From positions 22,098-86,097 of the forward strand of contig JBGSKY010000254.1 of assembly GCA_041740995.1 (NCBI GenBank): DNA of 64,000 bases. Reading direction: 5' to 3'. Position 1 is the first letter of the stretch. Every line of letters starts with the position of its first letter. Both the position numbers and the translations under genes were made by a program. Below are positions 62,776 to 64,000 of this stretch, in pieces. Below the pieces are notes generated by a model that was not told the DNA's origin, did no database searches, and saw nothing but the letters and a program-made list of their open reading frames with translations. Source of the DNA: JBGSKY01 sp041740995. GTDB lineage: Bacteria; Planctomycetota; Planctomycetia; Pirellulales; Pirellulaceae.

Positions 62776-64000
62776 ATGATGAAGAGATTTTCGCTTCACC
62801 TGTGCTTGATCTTGTTATTTGGTTTTGGATGCAAGTCACGAACACCGATCGACGCGGTTTCGCTTTCGGACAGCGGCGTCGAAGTCAGCGATTCGCTTTC
62901 GCTTCCCGCTGTGAACGATTGGGCTGCATGGCGTGGTCCGACGGAAGACGGAATCGTCCCGTCACAAGACTTGCCGTTGCAATGGACCAGCGACGACTTT
63001 AAATGGCAAGTTAATGTGCCCGGCCGCGGCCACAGCAGTCCCATTGTCGTTGGCGGTCAAATTGTCCTCGCCTCTGCCGTGAACAAAGAACAGGATCAAG
63101 TCATGTTGGCCTATGACCGCGAAACCGGCAAACAGCTTTGGTCTACGACGCTGCATGAAAAAAATAGCACCGCGACAGAACTGCATCCAAAATCATCGAA
63201 CGCCAACAGTACCGTTGCGAGTGACGGCAGCAATTTCTACATCGCGTTTTTTAACAGTGGGCGGATTATCGTTTCGGCCGTCAACAACCGTGGTGAGAAG
63301 ATCTGGCAAGAAGACATCGGAGCCTTCGATTCGGTGTTCGGGTATGCGCCCTCACCGATCCTCTATCGCTCGTTCGTTATTGTGACTGCAGACAATCGCG
63401 GCGGCGGTTATTTGGTCGCGTTAGATGCGGCGACCGGAAAAATCGCTTGGCGAATCGATCGCGGATTTGCAAATTCATATTCATCGCCGAGCATTGGTAG
63501 CCTTGATGGGAAATCGCAACTGTTAATTTCTGGCGGCGATCACATGACAAGCTACGACCCAGCCACTGGCGAGAAAAACTGGGAGACGAAGTGTCTATCG
63601 CAAACAACTTGTGGGACAGCGATCATTGGCGGCAATCGCGTTTTTGCTTCGGGCAGTTATCCCGACAAGCAAACCGTGGCGCTATCATCGACTGGTGATA
63701 TTCTTTGGACGAATAAAGTCAAAGTATATGAGCCGTCCATGATTCTCGTCGATGATTATTTGTACGCTGTGACGGATGATGGTATCGCTTACTGCTGGTC
63801 AGCCGCCGACGGACAGGAAGAGTGGAAAAAGCGTCTGGGCACTGGATTTAGCAGCTCACCGGTCGCATGCAATGGGAAGATTTACATTGCCGATTTAGCC
63901 GGTCAATGCACAGTCTTTTCTGCATCAGGAGAGAGTTACGAACAAGTTGCTGAAAATCCATTGGGCGACGACAGCTATGCTAGTCCTGCGGTTTCCGACG
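62776..64000 (+). CDS. PQQ-binding-like beta-propeller lipoprotein, 3' end outside the window
   Basis: The frame opens at the ATG at 62776 (MMKRFSLHLCLILLFGFGC) with a lipobox FGFGC and stays open to base 64000, giving 408 residues so far. WAAWRGPTEDGIVPS is the standard opening of outer-surface PQQ-propeller proteins of planctomycetes. Repeated blades follow with the YDxxTGK-W pattern: AYDRETGKQLWSTT, ALDAATGKIAWRID, SYDPATGEKNWETK and SAADGQEEWKKR. Although the blades resemble quinoprotein dehydrogenases, the catalytic and PQQ-binding residues are not evident, so a structural or binding role is likely. Confidence 0.9.
   Translation, partial: MMKRFSLHLCLILLFGFGCKSRTPIDAVSLSDSGVEVSDSLSLPAVNDWAAWRGPTEDGIVPSQDLPLQWTSDDFKWQVNVPGRGHSSPIVVGGQIVLASAVNKEQDQVMLAYDRETGKQLWSTTLHEKNSTATELHPKSSNANSTVASDGSNFYIAFFNSGRIIVSAVNNRGEKIWQEDIGAFDSVFGYAPSPILYRSFVIVTADNRGGGYLVALDAATGKIAWRIDRGFANSYSSPSIGSLDGKSQLLISGGDHMTSYDPATGEKNWETKCLSQTTCGTAIIGGNRVFASGSYPDKQTVALSSTGDILWTNKVKVYEPSMILVDDYLYAVTDDGIAYCWSAADGQEEWKKRLGTGFSSSPVACNGKIYIADLAGQCTVFSASGESYEQVAENPLGDDSYASPAVSD

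Noticed and set aside
1..64000. CRISPR arrays, insertion sequences, prophage, tRNA or rRNA genes
   Set aside because: No regularly spaced repeats, transposase or integrase motifs, or cloverleaf-type sequences were recognised in any gap.

Overview
The window is chromosomal DNA from a planctomycete, most likely of the Pirellulaceae (Rhodopirellula/Blastopirellula type). The evidence is the secreted families nearly confined to that phylum (DUF1501, DUF1549/DUF1553 with PSCyt2, PSCyt1 fused to WD40, PPC-domain protein), a sulfatase, a plant-like fused aroDE, a short UvrC without its C-terminal HhH part, an L17 with a large insertion, few Shine-Dalgarno sites and GC near 50 %. No IS element, phage, CRISPR array, rRNA or tRNA was found. 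Layout: 1-6 kb holds a truncated secreted protein, rpmA, obg and a reduced alpha operon (rpsM-rpsK-rpoA-rplQ, without rpsD or rpmJ) closed by a clear bidirectional terminator. 6-9 kb (minus) holds a transglutaminase-like protein coupled to an Anbu proteasome-like peptidase, then a histidine phosphatase and a small membrane protein. 9-20 kb is mixed metabolism: a GtrB-like glycosyltransferase, a sugar-type MFS transporter, uvrC, a PTR1-like SDR, DUF2461, a sulfatase, an aldo/keto reductase, a tandem thioredoxin protein and an unlisted 42-codon membrane protein. 20-25 kb has three exported coiled-coil proteins. 24.6-31 kb (minus) is a surface-sugar cluster (epimerase, GT2, DegT aminotransferase, Gfo/Idh oxidoreductase, LbetaH acetyltransferase, polysaccharide deacetylase) resembling the WbpI/E/B/D route to diacetamido-uronic acids, facing a pseudo-HtrA protein that lacks the whole catalytic triad. 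32.7-41.2 kb (minus) is the most unusual part. In transcription order it encodes a protein with two degenerate cNMP-binding-like domains fused to a four-cluster ferredoxin, a His-rich membrane cytochrome b, a membrane-anchored ten-heme cytochrome c, a small lipoprotein, a fused CcoN-CcoO, and a mono-heme CcoP. The CcoN part keeps all three heme-ligand histidines but has lost every CuB ligand (His to Gln, Arg and Asp) and the active-site Tyr (to Phe). It therefore should not be an ordinary oxygen reductase, and the cluster looks like an undescribed electron-transfer complex built from a heme-copper oxidase scaffold. 41-49 kb has three exported carbohydrate-type proteins, aroDE, a TrpG/PabA amidotransferase and an FMO-SDR pair. 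49.8-58.7 kb is a four-gene block of exported planctomycete proteins (DUF1501, PPC, DUF1549/1553, PSCyt1-WD40-coiled coil). 58.8-64 kb has sucB, miaE, two small proteins and the start of a PQQ-propeller lipoprotein cut by the window end. Several intergenic gaps carry copies of a short palindrome, consensus GCCAGGACCNGTCCTGGC, and one carries a 29-bp-arm hairpin. All assignments come from reading motifs by eye; no database search or structure prediction was run.
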